Below are positions 47,438 through 55,374 of a stretch of 64,000 nt of DNA, in pieces. The notes beneath the pieces are model-generated. The model was not told the DNA's origin. It made no database searches and saw only the letters and a list, made by a program, of their open reading frames with translations. The stretch is from Muribaculaceae bacterium. Lineage in GTDB: Bacteria > Bacteroidota > Bacteroidia > Bacteroidales > Muribaculaceae. The translations under genes and the position numbers were made by a program. Position 1 is the stretch's first letter. Each line of letters starts with the position of its first letter. The stretch covers positions 26,281-90,280 of the forward strand of contig CAJSYI010000009.1 of the NCBI GenBank assembly GCA_910573745.1. The letters run 5' to 3'.

Positions 47438-47471
47438 GACCGGGGACACGACAAATTGCGTGTCCCCGGTC
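47438..47471 (+). terminator. Terminator of pyrG-yidC
   Basis: GACCGGGGACACG at 47438-47450 pairs perfectly with 47459-47471, followed by TTCTTTT. Confidence 0.85.
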
Positions 47472-47556
47472 TTCTTTTATTACGTATTTATGGACTTGTT
47501 GCCTATGCAATCATCGTGCAACCATACATTTCTCGGTGGTGCCGGTGGTGTAGACA

Positions 47557-47958
47557 ATGATGAAGAATCCTTCGGCAGTACACTCGGAGAGGCAAATCAA
47601 CAGTCAGAACCCAATTCCCCCTACGCTCGACGACCCTTGCTTCGACCAAAGCTCATATGCCTCAGTGGCCCTGACCGTTCCACAACAATCCATCGATGCC
47701 TACAAAGCCGCTGCGGAATGGAATGAATTCAACAACATAAACGGTTACGGAGCCGTCGATGCGGTAAACGCAGACGGGAAAATAAAAATCAACGGACGTG
47801 AGATTGCAGTCAACGATTCGAACGCATTCGTGGAGATATACGGTCTGTCAGGAAACACGGTCTACAGCGGCATTCCTGCAGGAAACACAATCACGCTTAC
47901 AGAAGGCGGCATCTACATCATCCGTCTCAATGGCAGGGCCATCATCTCAGTGAAATAA
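47557..47958 (+). pseudogene. 3' fragment of a BspA-like leucine-rich-repeat surface protein gene
   Basis: The 133-codon frame starts abruptly with NPIPPTLDDPCF and VALTVPQQSIDAYKAAAEWNEFNNI. That is the last repeat unit and exit of BspA/LRR_5-type surface proteins. It then has a T9SS-like C-terminus (VEIYGLSGNTVYS, GGIYIIRLNGRAIISVK). There is no signal peptide, an in-frame TAG at 47551 closes the frame upstream, and no further repeats are seen. It is read as the remnant of a much larger gene. A hairpin follows at 47980. Confidence 0.65.
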
Positions 47959-47979
47959 AACCATCGACCTACATTCAGA

Positions 47980-48021
47980 AAAAGTCCGTAGACAGGCAAC
48001 ATGTCTGAGCTACGGACTTTT
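47980..48021. terminator. Hairpin terminator between converging genes
   Basis: AAAAGTCCGTAG at 47980-47991 pairs with CTACGGACTTTT at 48010-48021, with T-runs in either direction. It can serve the BspA-like fragment and the minus-strand toxin/glycerate kinase side. It lies just outside direct repeat copy 1. Confidence 0.7.
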
Positions 48022-48026
48022 CCGTT

Positions 48027-48063
48027 TGATTCAGCATTTTGTCATGAGGAAGGTGCGGGCAGC
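48027..48063. repeat. 37-bp direct repeat, copy 1 (toxin 3' end)
   Basis: It starts TGATTCAGCATTTTGTCATG and is identical over 37 bases to 49140-49176. In this copy it supplies the last codons and stop of the AbiEii-like gene. Confidence 0.9.
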
Positions 48064-48695
48064 AAAACGGCAATTATCCGTTCTGCAATCTCTTCCGGAG
48101 TTACGTCATATATGGGATTTAGAGCCGAGAACCTTGAATCTGCCACAAACCGGTCGGGTCGCGTAAGCATTGCCAGAAGGTTTTTCGTCTTTAATCTATG
48201 CCCTGAATACCGGAGCGCAACACCAATCATATCATACAGATCCACACCGGCTTCCAGAAGCGAATATATATCATAATAATCCCGAAATTTGCTTCGCCTC
48301 AGCATCACCTCCATTTTCATCGCTCCGACAGAAACGGGGTCGGCCAAACGCAAATTGTTAAGAAAAGGCTTTTCCTCTTGTATCGGACACTTATTTGGAC
48401 TGGCGTAAAAAGATATTTTGACTCCGTCCACTATAAATTCCACGTGGTCAAGGTCAAGTATATCACAACTTTCCACCGTCCCGATTGCCCCAAGCTCCCT
48501 TTTTATCAATGGCCAATCAACCTCTCTTTTGTCATTCTTACCCTTCCGCCACGACATAAAATCAAGGTCTTCGCTAAGCCGTGTTCCCAATTGAAGCGAC
48601 AAAGCCGTCCCTCCGACCAAAACATACGGTTTGATGCAATCGAGTCGTGAAACGGATTCAATTATTGCTGAGGTGCGAGGGGCAAGACCTTTCAT
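48042..48695 (-). CDS. AbiEii/AbiGii-type nucleotidyltransferase toxin
   Basis: The 217-residue protein has the nucleotidyltransferase signature GGTALSLQLGTRLSEDLDF, with GGT at residues 28-30 and D43/D45. A helical part with MKMEVMLRRSKFRDYYDIYSLLE is shared by AbiEii and related toxins. These toxins act by adding nucleotides to tRNA or other acceptors and give phage defence or plasmid maintenance. ATG 48695 overlaps the stop of the upstream gene (ATGA); an in-frame upstream ATG lies within that gene. Its last residues (LLPAPSS) are encoded by the direct repeat. Confidence 0.88.
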   Translation of the reverse strand: MKGLAPRTSAIIESVSRLDCIKPYVLVGGTALSLQLGTRLSEDLDFMSWRKGKNDKREVDWPLIKRELGAIGTVESCDILDLDHVEFIVDGVKISFYASPNKCPIQEEKPFLNNLRLADPVSVGAMKMEVMLRRSKFRDYYDIYSLLEAGVDLYDMIGVALRYSGHRLKTKNLLAMLTRPDRFVADSRFSALNPIYDVTPEEIAERIIAVLLPAPSS

Positions 48696-49063
48696 AATAT
48701 GATTTGGGTATTGATAAGCTTGTTCATATGCCTGGTTTCCATAGATTTGAGATAGGCATCGGGATTCTTGACTTTGAAATAATACCAGGCAAAGAAACGG
48801 TTGAGAGTGTAAAGATAGTCGCCTTCCGGAACAAGAATGCGCCGCCACGCGTCTTTAATCTTACGAAACGGGAAAATGTTGAACAACTCCTTTATTTCCG
48901 GCAAATCAAGATGACGCATTGTCATAGCAATGAGTTGGTCATCACTGATGCTTCCGGCATTCACCGATTCCGGTGAATACGACCAAAAAGCGCGTTCAGC
49001 CTTGAGCCGGTCAAGAAGCCTGCTCTTCACTGCATTGACCATATCCTTATCCCTGATAATCAT
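48692..49063 (-). CDS. Putative antitoxin-position protein paired with the AbiEii-like toxin
   Basis: The 123-residue helical protein is rich in aromatic and basic residues (AFWSYSPESVNAG, DAWRRILVPEGDYLYTLNRFFAWYYF). It has no recognised DNA-binding motif and no obvious similarity to the winged-helix AbiEi antitoxin. Its place upstream of an AbiEii-type toxin, with an ATGA overlap, makes an antitoxin role likely but unproven. The ATG lies five bases from a perfect promoter, so the mRNA is probably leaderless. Confidence 0.7.
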   Translation of the reverse strand: MIIRDKDMVNAVKSRLLDRLKAERAFWSYSPESVNAGSISDDQLIAMTMRHLDLPEIKELFNIFPFRKIKDAWRRILVPEGDYLYTLNRFFAWYYFKVKNPDAYLKSMETRHMNKLINTQIIL

Positions 49064-49067
49064 AATG

Positions 49068-49099
49068 CAAAATTAGCGTTTCTTTCCCTTTTCAACAAA
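49068..49099 (-). promoter_or_regulatory. Promoter of the toxin-antitoxin pair
   Basis: On the minus strand: TTTG at 49099-49096, a 20-nt spacer and TAATTTTG at 49075-49068, five bases before the ATG. Confidence 0.75.
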
Positions 49100-49139
49100 T
49101 CTGCACTTCATTTACTGCATCAAAATGCAGTATTTCTTC

Positions 49140-49176
49140 TGATTCAGCATTTTGTCATGAGGAAGGTGCGGGCAGC
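49140..49176. repeat. 37-bp direct repeat, copy 2 (glycerate kinase 3' end)
   Basis: Exact copy of 48027-48063. Here it encodes the last nine or so residues (ARTFLMTKC) and stop of the glycerate kinase, in a different frame from the toxin copy. Confidence 0.9.
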
Positions 49177-50349
49177 CAAGCGAAGACGACGAGCGGCCAC
49201 GGCAGAATCGAGGGGATTCTCCAAAGAGGAACAACCGTCGTTGATGCAGATGGTTTCCGCAAATCCTGCGGCTACAAGCTCTTCCCGGTCTTCAATGACG
49301 CCGGACATCAAGATTACAGGAACGTTGCCCTGCATAGCCTTATCCTGTTTTTTCGACCTGTAAAACGGCGATGTGCCATCCTGCGGTTTCAAATCGCCGC
49401 TCCTGTGTGCTTCGCGCATCGCTGCGAAAGGGGCTTTGTTCATCAATGTCTGACGGTCCGATTTCCCTTCGCCCGTAATGAGGAAATCCGCTGTCTGCAA
49501 TGCTTCGGCAAGCCTTACAGACTCAATCACGAGGTCGGAGCCACTGACTATCTCTGCTCCGGCGACAGATGCCATCCCGCCTGCAAAACCTCCTGCCGCG
49601 CCACTGCCCGGAAGTGAAAAAACATCGATGAAACCGAGCTTCAGAAGCAATTCCCTAAAGTGGACCAAAGCTTTTTCCAGACGCTCAGTGGCCTCTGCGT
49701 CCGCTCCTTTCTGAGGCGCGAAAACACGTGCCGCCCCCATATGGCCGGTAAACGGTGCGGTAACGTCGGCGGCGAGCTTTACTTCCACTCCCGACAGCAA
49801 TTCCTTCAGTCCGGATGCATCGACATCCCTTATTCTTTCCACATCCGCCCCGCAGGCCGGAGAATCGACAAAACTCCCGGTTTCATCGAGGAATTTCGCC
49901 CCCAAAGCCTGCAAAGCGCCGATTCCGGCATCCACGGTCGCACTTCCTCCTACTCCGACCACAATCCTTCTCGCTCCCCGGTTTATGGCCGCGCGGATTA
50001 GAATCCCTGTCCCGAAAGTGGAGGTATGCAAAGGGTTCCGCTTTTCCGGCGCGACAAGCGGAAGTCCGGAAGCGGCGGCAAGGTCGATGAACGCAGTGCG
50101 GTCTGCCGGATTGGAGAAAAACTCCGATTCCATCGGCATTCCGAGAGGAGAAAGCGAATCGGCGACAACGCGGACGGCACCGCAGGCCGACGCAAGTGCG
50201 GCGGCAGTGCCCTCGCCTCCGTCGGCAACAGGAACCTCGATGCAGCCGACATCCGGCAGCGCATCCTTAAGCCCTGCGGATATGGCCGACGCGGCTTCAG
50301 CAGCAGAAAGCACGCCTTTGAAAGAATCCGGCGCGACTACAATCTTCAT
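49144..50349 (-). CDS. glxK: Glycerate kinase
   Basis: It phosphorylates glycerate with ATP (GarK/GlxK family, type 1). The 401-residue protein has MKIVVAPDSFKGVLSA at the N-terminus, VADGGEGT, GVGGSATVDAG and the LPGSGAAGGFAGGM loop. ATG 50349 overlaps the DUF2851 stop (ATGA) and is preferred to ATG 50355. Compared with the usual 375-385 residues it has a small insertion near HRSGDLKPQDGTSPFYRSKKQ. Its 3' end is the source of the direct repeat around the toxin-antitoxin pair. Confidence 0.95.
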   Translation of the reverse strand: MKIVVAPDSFKGVLSAAEAASAISAGLKDALPDVGCIEVPVADGGEGTAAALASACGAVRVVADSLSPLGMPMESEFFSNPADRTAFIDLAAASGLPLVAPEKRNPLHTSTFGTGILIRAAINRGARRIVVGVGGSATVDAGIGALQALGAKFLDETGSFVDSPACGADVERIRDVDASGLKELLSGVEVKLAADVTAPFTGHMGAARVFAPQKGADAEATERLEKALVHFRELLLKLGFIDVFSLPGSGAAGGFAGGMASVAGAEIVSGSDLVIESVRLAEALQTADFLITGEGKSDRQTLMNKAPFAAMREAHRSGDLKPQDGTSPFYRSKKQDKAMQGNVPVILMSGVIEDREELVAAGFAETICINDGCSSLENPLDSAVAARRLRLAARTFLMTKC

Positions 50350-51677
50350 TCCCATATCTCCCCTGATTCGGAAGAAGACCGATATTCAGCCATAGCCTCC
50401 TTAGCCACCAGACATATCAATCGGTTGCCGAAACGGCAGTCAAGGCACCGGCCTTCAACGCAATAACTCTTATGCAGATGAATCAACGCCTGGCTACGCA
50501 TGGCATTGTGGGCCTTAAGCCCCACCGATTGCCATCCACGCACCAGCGTGTTCCCTTCCGGAGGGAGCTTTTCAAGAATCTCAAACGCGCGTTGACCCAT
50601 AGCCATATCGCCCCGCTGAGAAGCATAGGCATATACAAGCGGCGAGGCGACATTGATAATCAACGAATTGACCGAAGCCTGGCCGAGGGTGTCGGCAGTC
50701 CGCGCCGCCGGAGCGTCGAAAGAGAAATGTTCGTGCCAGAACCCGGTAAGCCGCCAGTCGAAAAGCCTTGCCAGGCCTTCAACGCTTTCAGAAGCTTCAA
50801 GAATCCGGCGCATCATGGAGAAGCCGCCTTCGAGGGACTTGCAAAGAAACGCGAGGCGGCGATGCGGAAAATTCTGCGGACGCGTGCGCGCATACTTCCA
50901 CAACGACTGCGGCATCGGCCTGAGCCCGTATTTGCGCAGAAGAAAGAAGTATTCACGGCACAATTGCTGGTAATACTCATCGAATATGCGCGTGGACGGG
51001 TCAAGCATCCCGGCCTGACCGAAAACCAGTGCCTCTATCTGGAAAGGATTGTCGGAATGCCGGTGGATGACCTTAAGGGGCAGATTGCGGGCAAGCATCT
51101 CAAAAGGAATGCCGTTGAGTCCAAAACCGAGCGCACGCGCCAAGACGACGAAACACGTCTGTTCCCAATCGCCGGAAAGGTTGCGGTTCTCCTCGAGCAC
51201 ACGCGCCGCCTTCTGCTGCATGCGTTCCACAGCCAAAGTCTCAAGCCAATCCTCGCGGACAATCCCGGGAAGCGAGCCGATGCCGGAAGCGCAACGTATG
51301 CGTCCGTCCTTTGCCGCAAGTTCACCGTAAAGCGCGGCGGCCTCCACAGGAACCGCAAACAGCAGCGTAGGCACCTCCGACCCGTCGGCACGGCACACGC
51401 ACGGAGCGTCGTTGAGCCCCACCACGTGGAGGACAATGGAATCGTAGGCCTTGTCGGTCTGATGTCCGTGTCGGAACCAGTCGGAAGCCTTGACATGTAT
51501 TTCCACGTTTCCGGCCCACTGGGTGCCGTCAACGGTTATACGAGCGTTCGAGAAGTCGGGACCGGCATCGAAATTCTGCCTGCCGGGACTGGAGACGTGC
51601 AGCGGACGGCCGTCGGTCAGGAGAAAATCCTTTCCGAGCGCGGCCGTCCGCCACAGGTACTGGTACATCATCTCCAT
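50346..51677 (-). CDS. DUF2851 family protein
   Basis: The 443-residue protein begins MMYQYLWRTAALGKDFLLTDGRPLHV and has GRQNFDAGPDFSNARI and WAGNVEIHVKASDWFRHGH, the hallmark segments of the Bacteroidetes DUF2851 family. Near the C-terminus four cysteines (YCVEGRCLDCRFGNRLIC) could bind a metal. No reaction is known. It is coupled to the glycerate kinase gene by an ATGA overlap. Confidence 0.88.
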   Translation of the reverse strand: MEMMYQYLWRTAALGKDFLLTDGRPLHVSSPGRQNFDAGPDFSNARITVDGTQWAGNVEIHVKASDWFRHGHQTDKAYDSIVLHVVGLNDAPCVCRADGSEVPTLLFAVPVEAAALYGELAAKDGRIRCASGIGSLPGIVREDWLETLAVERMQQKAARVLEENRNLSGDWEQTCFVVLARALGFGLNGIPFEMLARNLPLKVIHRHSDNPFQIEALVFGQAGMLDPSTRIFDEYYQQLCREYFFLLRKYGLRPMPQSLWKYARTRPQNFPHRRLAFLCKSLEGGFSMMRRILEASESVEGLARLFDWRLTGFWHEHFSFDAPAARTADTLGQASVNSLIINVASPLVYAYASQRGDMAMGQRAFEILEKLPPEGNTLVRGWQSVGLKAHNAMRSQALIHLHKSYCVEGRCLDCRFGNRLICLVAKEAMAEYRSSSESGEIWE

Positions 51678-51796
51678 CCTGCCTCAGAATGTGTTTGAGA
51701 TTTTAGCCATAAGCTCCCGGAGCCAGGATACGAACCTGCGTATACCGCAGGCAATCAGGCATATCGGCTGAAGCCTCCGAGAACCACAGGCAGGCA

Positions 51797-52405
51797 TCAA
51801 TGCTTCGGTGAGCGGCGTTTCGCCCCGGTAGCGGCCTCGATGCCGTCAGCTATATGGTCGAAAATCTCGTCAACGATTCCTGCGCCGTTGACTCCGATGT
51901 ATTTCCCTTCCTTGGTATAGAAATCCTTCAACGGACTCGTCTGGCTACGGTATACTTCCAGACGGTTCTTGATCGTGTCGATGTTGTCGTCGGCACGTCC
52001 GGTCTCCTGTCCCCGCTTTATCATACGCTGGACAAGCTCCTCTTCAGGCACTTCAAGGCCTATCACCGCATGAAGATCCGTCCCGTGCTTGCGGAGAAGC
52101 CCCTTCAGCGATTCGGCCTGGGGGATAGTGCGCGGGTATCCGTCGAACACCACGCCGTTCTTCCCCATGATGTTATGGTCAAGCACATCGTCAAGAATCT
52201 GGGTCATAAGCCCGTCGGGTATGAGCTGCCCCTTCGATATGTACTTGTCGGCAGTCTTGCCGAGTTCCGTCCCGCGGGCTATGTGGTCGCGCAGCAGCTC
52301 TCCGGTGGATATGTGATAAAGGCCGTACTGGTCTATCAGTTTCGCGCTTTGGGTGCCTTTTCCGCTTCCCGGGGCACCGAACAATACGAGATTAAGCATA
52401 TTCAA
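51797..52405 (-). CDS. adk: Adenylate kinase
   Basis: It interconverts ATP plus AMP and 2 ADP. The 202-residue protein has the P-loop GAPGSGKGT at residues 10-18, the AMP-binding STGELLRDHI segment and FDGYPRT. The lid region is the short type (no zinc-binding Cys cluster). It lies 18 bases downstream of hpt on the minus strand and is probably co-transcribed with it. The true start may be the second Met (52399). Confidence 0.97.
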   Translation of the reverse strand: MNMLNLVLFGAPGSGKGTQSAKLIDQYGLYHISTGELLRDHIARGTELGKTADKYISKGQLIPDGLMTQILDDVLDHNIMGKNGVVFDGYPRTIPQAESLKGLLRKHGTDLHAVIGLEVPEEELVQRMIKRGQETGRADDNIDTIKNRLEVYRSQTSPLKDFYTKEGKYIGVNGAGIVDEIFDHIADGIEAATGAKRRSPKH

Positions 52406-52423
52406 AAATACATTTAGCCAATT

Positions 52424-52975
52424 TCAATCTTCCGAAATCACATAAATCGCACGCAGATTGCGGGCTTTCCCGTCGAGGTCAAGCCCATAGCCTATGATGA
52501 ACTTCGGAGGGATTGAAAATGCCACATAATCAGGCTTGAATCCGGTCTTGGTGCTGTCAGGCTTGTGGAGAAGCGTGGCAAAACGCACCGAAGCCGGATT
52601 GAGGGCCTTTACGTCATTGATCATCTTGTCGGCCGTAAGCCCAGTGTCCACTATGTCCTCTATGATCACCACGTCGCGTCCCTCAAGATTGTCGGGAAGC
52701 CCCGTCATCCGTCGCACGCATCCGGTGGATTCGGTGCCCTCATATGACGCATAGCGCACAAACGCAATCTGCGAATCGGTCATCCCTACTTCCCGGTAGA
52801 GGTCGGCCGCGAACACGAAGGCGCCGTTGAGGGCGCAAAGAAACACCGGCGACTTCCCCTCCAGGTCGCGGCGAATCTCGCCCGCCACGCGCCTAACCTG
52901 CACCATAATCTCATCTTCAGTGAGATACGGCACGAATTTAAGTCCGTTGACTGTAATTTTATTGTCCATCTGCAC
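52424..52975 (-). CDS. hpt: Hypoxanthine phosphoribosyltransferase
   Basis: It salvages hypoxanthine and guanine with PRPP. The 183-residue protein has the PRPP-binding motif VVIIEDIVDTGLT and the family segments FVRYASYEGTESTG and KPDYVAFSIPPKFIIGYGLDLDG. The start may be 52975 or the second Met at 52969. A perfect promoter lies at 53039-53070, and adk is the second gene. Confidence 0.96.
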   Translation of the reverse strand: MQMDNKITVNGLKFVPYLTEDEIMVQVRRVAGEIRRDLEGKSPVFLCALNGAFVFAADLYREVGMTDSQIAFVRYASYEGTESTGCVRRMTGLPDNLEGRDVVIIEDIVDTGLTADKMINDVKALNPASVRFATLLHKPDSTKTGFKPDYVAFSIPPKFIIGYGLDLDGKARNLRAIYVISED

Positions 52976-53038
52976 TCAAATTTTCGAGTCTCGGCGAGCT
53001 GATGGAATCCACACGGCTTCGCCAAACAAAATCCGGGG

Positions 53039-53070
53039 CAAAGTTAGCAATAAATCCCTGCATCTCCAAA
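53039..53070 (-). promoter_or_regulatory. Promoter of hpt-adk
   Basis: On the minus strand: TTTG at 53070-53067, a 20-nt spacer and TAACTTTG at 53046-53039. Expected start of RNA is near 53032, about 60 bases before the hpt ATG. Confidence 0.75.
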
Positions 53071-53106
53071 GTTTCCATCCCTTTATGCAACTTTTGGCGG
53101 AAATGC

Positions 53107-53137
53107 TTGAAGAATAAACGAATTATGGCTAACTTTG
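53107..53137 (+). promoter_or_regulatory. Promoter of the RluA-type gene
   Basis: TTG at 53107-53109, a 20-nt spacer and TAACTTTG at 53130-53137. It is divergent from the hpt promoter. Confidence 0.7.
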
Positions 53138-53202
53138 CAGTTGGCTTTTGCCGGACATCGGCCACAAACGGCTGTTTCAGATCCGGACATACACATCTCT
53201 AT

Positions 53203-54126
53203 ATGGAAAGAAAGACGCGTAACAACCAACGCACAGCCTGGCGTCCCGACCGAACGGCTGCATTCTCCAACGCCGGAGACACCGCAGTGCCTCTGATGCA
53301 GTTCGTAGCCGGCAAATTGCCCGACGCAAAGCGGAACGACATAAAGGCCTGGCTCAAGCACGGACAGGTGAAGCTCGCAGGATCGGTAACGTCGCAGTTC
53401 GACGAGCCAGTGGAGCCGGGAGCAATCGTGGAAATCAACTTCTCCCGGTCGTGGCCGCAGTTCCGCCACCAGCGGATGACGATCGTCTATGAAGACGACG
53501 ACATAATAGTGGTCAACAAGGGATACGGACTCCTGTCGGTAGGCACCGGAAGCCTCAAAAAGGAGGAGACGGCCTACGGCATACTCAAAAACTACGTGAA
53601 GAGCATAAACCCGGCCAACAAAATCTTCGTCGTCCACCGCCTCGACCGCGGGACATCAGGACTCATGATGTTCGCAAAGTCGATGGAGGCGCAGGCGGCA
53701 ATGCAGCACAACTGGAAGAACATGGTGATCGACCGCCGCTACGTGGCCCTGCTCGAAGGCGTGGTTGAGAACGACAAAGGGACCATATGCAGCAACCTCG
53801 GCGAGACTTCGCAGTATGAAGTCTATTCATCGCAAGAGGAAGGAGACGGCAAACCGGCGGTAACGCGCTACGAGGTAATCAAGCGCAGCCACGGCTACAC
53901 CCTCGCGGAATTCTCCCTCGACACCGGACGCAAGAACCAGATCCGCGTCCACGCCCGCGACCTCGGCCACCCGATCGTCGGCGACCGCAAATACGGCGCG
54001 AAGTCAAGCCCCCTCAACCGGATCGCGCTTCATGCGCGCAGCCTGAAGTTCGCCCATCCCGTCTCGCGCAGGCTTATGGACTTCGAGCTTCCCGTGCCTC
54101 AACGTTTCCTTGCTGCAATGAAGTGA
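53203..54126 (+). CDS. RluA-family pseudouridine synthase with S4-like domain
   Basis: The 307-residue protein has an N-terminal S4-like RNA-binding part (residues about 20-85). The RluA/C/D catalytic motif is HRLDRGTSGLMMFAKS with Asp148. The C-terminal GRKNQIRVHARDLGHPIVGDRKYG segment is also typical. It isomerises uridines in rRNA or tRNA; the exact site cannot be told. The ATG at 53203 follows its promoter by 65 bases; in-frame codons further upstream lie across the promoter. Confidence 0.93.
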   Translation: MERKTRNNQRTAWRPDRTAAFSNAGDTAVPLMQFVAGKLPDAKRNDIKAWLKHGQVKLAGSVTSQFDEPVEPGAIVEINFSRSWPQFRHQRMTIVYEDDDIIVVNKGYGLLSVGTGSLKKEETAYGILKNYVKSINPANKIFVVHRLDRGTSGLMMFAKSMEAQAAMQHNWKNMVIDRRYVALLEGVVENDKGTICSNLGETSQYEVYSSQEEGDGKPAVTRYEVIKRSHGYTLAEFSLDTGRKNQIRVHARDLGHPIVGDRKYGAKSSPLNRIALHARSLKFAHPVSRRLMDFELPVPQRFLAAMK

Positions 54127-54167
54127 AAACGCTTCCTTAGGCGTTATCTCTTAGAAACTCCTTATTT

Positions 54168-54836
54168 ATGGAAAACATGAACATACCTGAAAGCACGACG
54201 CCTGAGGCCAAAGCCAACGACATCGGGGGCATCGACCGTCTGGCCACACTCCTGTCATGGGTTCTCGTGCCGCTGATGATGCCCCTCTACGGCATCCTGA
54301 TGCTCTTCAGCCTCTCGCAGCTCGCCGCCGCGACAATAGGGGTAAAAGCCATCGTATCCCTCGTCATCATCGGAATCAACGTAGTGCTTCCCATGATGCT
54401 CGTGTGCCTTCTGAAGCTGTTCGGCCTGGTGAAGGACATAGGGCTCAACAACCGCAAAGAGCGTCTGCTGCCTTACGCGATCACCGTGCTGGCCTTCTGC
54501 GGTTCAGGATGGTACATGGCCTCCAACGGCGCTCCGTCTTGGACCGTGATGTTCTTCTTAGGAGGCGCGGCTGCGGCAGCCGTCAATGCCATCGTCAACT
54601 TCTGGTGGAAGATAAGCGCCCACGCCGCCGGGATAGCCGGGGTCGTGGCCCTGATGGTAAGAATCCGCATGGAATGGATGCCTTCTGACGGAATCCTGGC
54701 GTGGACGGTGGTCTGGGTGCTGCTCGCCGGCATCCTCGGCAGCGCACGCGTATGGCTCGGCCGCCACACGGTCGGGCAGGTGATGGCCGGATACGCTGTC
54801 GGGTTCCTGTCGGTCTACCTCCTTACGATGATCTGA
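54168..54836 (+). CDS. PAP2-family membrane phosphatase-like protein
   Basis: The 222-residue protein has about six helices. The PAP2 motifs are recognisable in SAHAAG and GSARVWLGRHTVGQVMAGYAVG, including the last His of the catalytic pair. Such small proteins dephosphorylate lipid pyrophosphates, for example undecaprenyl diphosphate. It lies 42 bases after the pseudouridine synthase gene and 33 bases before purE. Confidence 0.8.
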   Translation: MENMNIPESTTPEAKANDIGGIDRLATLLSWVLVPLMMPLYGILMLFSLSQLAAATIGVKAIVSLVIIGINVVLPMMLVCLLKLFGLVKDIGLNNRKERLLPYAITVLAFCGSGWYMASNGAPSWTVMFFLGGAAAAAVNAIVNFWWKISAHAAGIAGVVALMVRIRMEWMPSDGILAWTVVWVLLAGILGSARVWLGRHTVGQVMAGYAVGFLSVYLLTMI

Positions 54837-54869
54837 ATCGTCATTTCCCATAATCCCCATCATAACATC

Positions 54870-55373
54870 ATGAAACCAATAGTAAGCATCATCATGGGCA
54901 GCACGTCCGACCTTCCGATAATGGAGAAGGCGGCCGCATTTTTCGACTCGACGGAGATTCCGTTCGAGATGCTCGCCCTTTCAGCCCACCGCACCCCCCG
55001 CGAAGTGGAACAGTTCGCCTCCTCAGCCAAGGAGCGCGGAATAAAGGTGATAATAGCCGGTGCGGGCATGGCCGCGCATCTCGGCGGCGTCATAGCCTCC
55101 CTGACCACCCTTCCGGTCATCGGGGTGCCGATCCGCTCGTCGTTCGACGGGCTCGACTCGCTCCTGGCCATAGTGCAGATGCCTCCGGGCATCCCGGTAG
55201 CCACGGTAGGCGTCAACGGCGCGCTGAACGCAGCAATCCTTGCGGCGGAAATACTTGCCGTGGGTGATGAAAATATTGACCGCCGTGTGGCAGAATACAA
55301 GTCTTCGCTCACCGACAAAATCGTCAAGGCAAACGAAGAGCTTGGGAAGATAGAATACAAATTCAAGTGCTGA
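54870..55373 (+). CDS. purE: N5-carboxyaminoimidazole ribonucleotide mutase (class I PurE)
   Basis: It converts N5-CAIR to CAIR in purine synthesis. The 167-residue protein has GSTSDLPIMEKAA at the N-terminus, the ALSAHRTPRE motif with the catalytic His, and GAGMAAHLGGVIA. The partner purK is not in the window. It is followed by ispG after a single base. Confidence 0.96.
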   Translation: MKPIVSIIMGSTSDLPIMEKAAAFFDSTEIPFEMLALSAHRTPREVEQFASSAKERGIKVIIAGAGMAAHLGGVIASLTTLPVIGVPIRSSFDGLDSLLAIVQMPPGIPVATVGVNGALNAAILAAEILAVGDENIDRRVAEYKSSLTDKIVKANEELGKIEYKFKC

Positions 55374-55374
55374 A

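Noticed and set aside
51695..51790. tRNA-like pieces on the minus strand (a GGTTCGTATCC T-loop-like stretch, a CCTGC/GCAGG stem and near-pairing ends)
   Set aside because: The supposed anticodon stem and T-stem use the same bases, the distance between acceptor strands is too short, and U33 is missing. It is better seen as unrelated small inverted repeats between adk and the DUF2851 gene.
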